Shown one piece after another: positions 63,710 through 64,000 of a DNA stretch of 64,000 bases. A program made the position numbers and the translations under genes. Under the pieces are notes generated by a model, which ran no database searches, had not been told where the DNA came from, and saw nothing but the letters and a program-made list of their open reading frames with translations. Position 1 is the first letter of the stretch, and each line of letters starts with the position of its first letter. Source of the stretch: Symbiodinium kawagutii (Eukaryota > Sar > Dinophyceae > Suessiales > Symbiodiniaceae); contig VSDK01001483.1 of NCBI GenBank assembly GCA_009767595.1, forward strand, positions 39,966 to 103,965, written 5' to 3'.

Positions 63710-64000
63710 AGATTTTTTTCCTTGAAATGGCTAGCTCCCAGTCCTCTCAACAATAGCTGTGCTAACTTACTGTATTCGAGAGCCCTGCAAGGTGTCCACA
63801 AACCTATCAGACCATCTATCCCATGGCCTCTCAGGGTTGTGGGAATGTTTGGCCGTCCACTATGGTGGGCTTGTTTGACTAGGGTTGTGAGATGTGGGCG
63901 GACCATCTGCCTTTTGGTTTCCCGGTTTGTGTGTGTTTGTGTGTGTGTGTGTTTTCTATTTCCCCACCTGTCAGGTGAGGGTTGTTAGATTTTATCAGAG

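Overview
The window looks like nuclear DNA of a eukaryote, most likely a dinoflagellate of the Symbiodiniaceae type. Apart from one satellite there is no long reading frame. Coding signal comes in short, GC-rich pieces of 60-250 bp bounded by AG acceptors and by GT, GC or GA donors. The space between is full of trinucleotide and AT microsatellites, degenerate TGGTTGATG-like DNA and small inverted-repeat elements. GC and GA donors are known to be common in dinoflagellates. I see no bacterial operons, ribosome-binding sites, CRISPR, rRNA, tRNA or spliced-leader gene. Two runs of N (16506-16531, 52957-53012) show this is a draft assembly. The taxonomic call is inference.

Layout. 1-9.9 kb: candidate exons on the plus strand to 3.6 kb, a coding block on the minus strand at 5.1-5.4 kb, and a four-exon minus-strand gene end at 9.27-7.79 kb with matching phases. 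10-12 kb: AGT microsatellite, then a three-exon plus-strand gene end at 11.14-11.85 kb. 13-20.5 kb: minus exon at 13.5 kb, a plus-strand cluster at 15.0-17.5 kb that includes a TPR-like pair of exons, and further minus exons. 20.7-20.9 kb: G-rich tandem repeat. 21.5-28.3 kb: several two- to four-exon models on both strands. 29.3-30.0 kb: hierarchical minisatellite. 33.03-38.89 kb: a CATATG-rich minisatellite followed by 76 full copies and one partial copy of a 73-bp satellite, the dominant feature of the window. 38.97-39.32 kb: decayed repeats. 39.6-40.2 kb: a TA-flanked MITE directly upstream of a complete small gene for a predicted tail-anchored protein. 41-49.9 kb: a row of plus-strand terminal exons. 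50.7-55.9 kb: lysine-rich exons with an RG-rich terminal exon, interleaved with two minus-strand terminal exons. 56-63.7 kb: more small exons on both strands.

No product could be named with confidence. The strongest models rest on consecutive exons whose phases agree, on good splice sites and on charged, G/C-third-position coding. Where two strands or frames read equally well I say so. Single-frame ORFs of 60-170 codons are expected by chance in 64 kb, so ORF length alone was not used. The pieces do not form a recognisable pathway. The most unusual biology is the repeat landscape, the family of small elements sitting beside coding ends, and an apparent set of very short introns.
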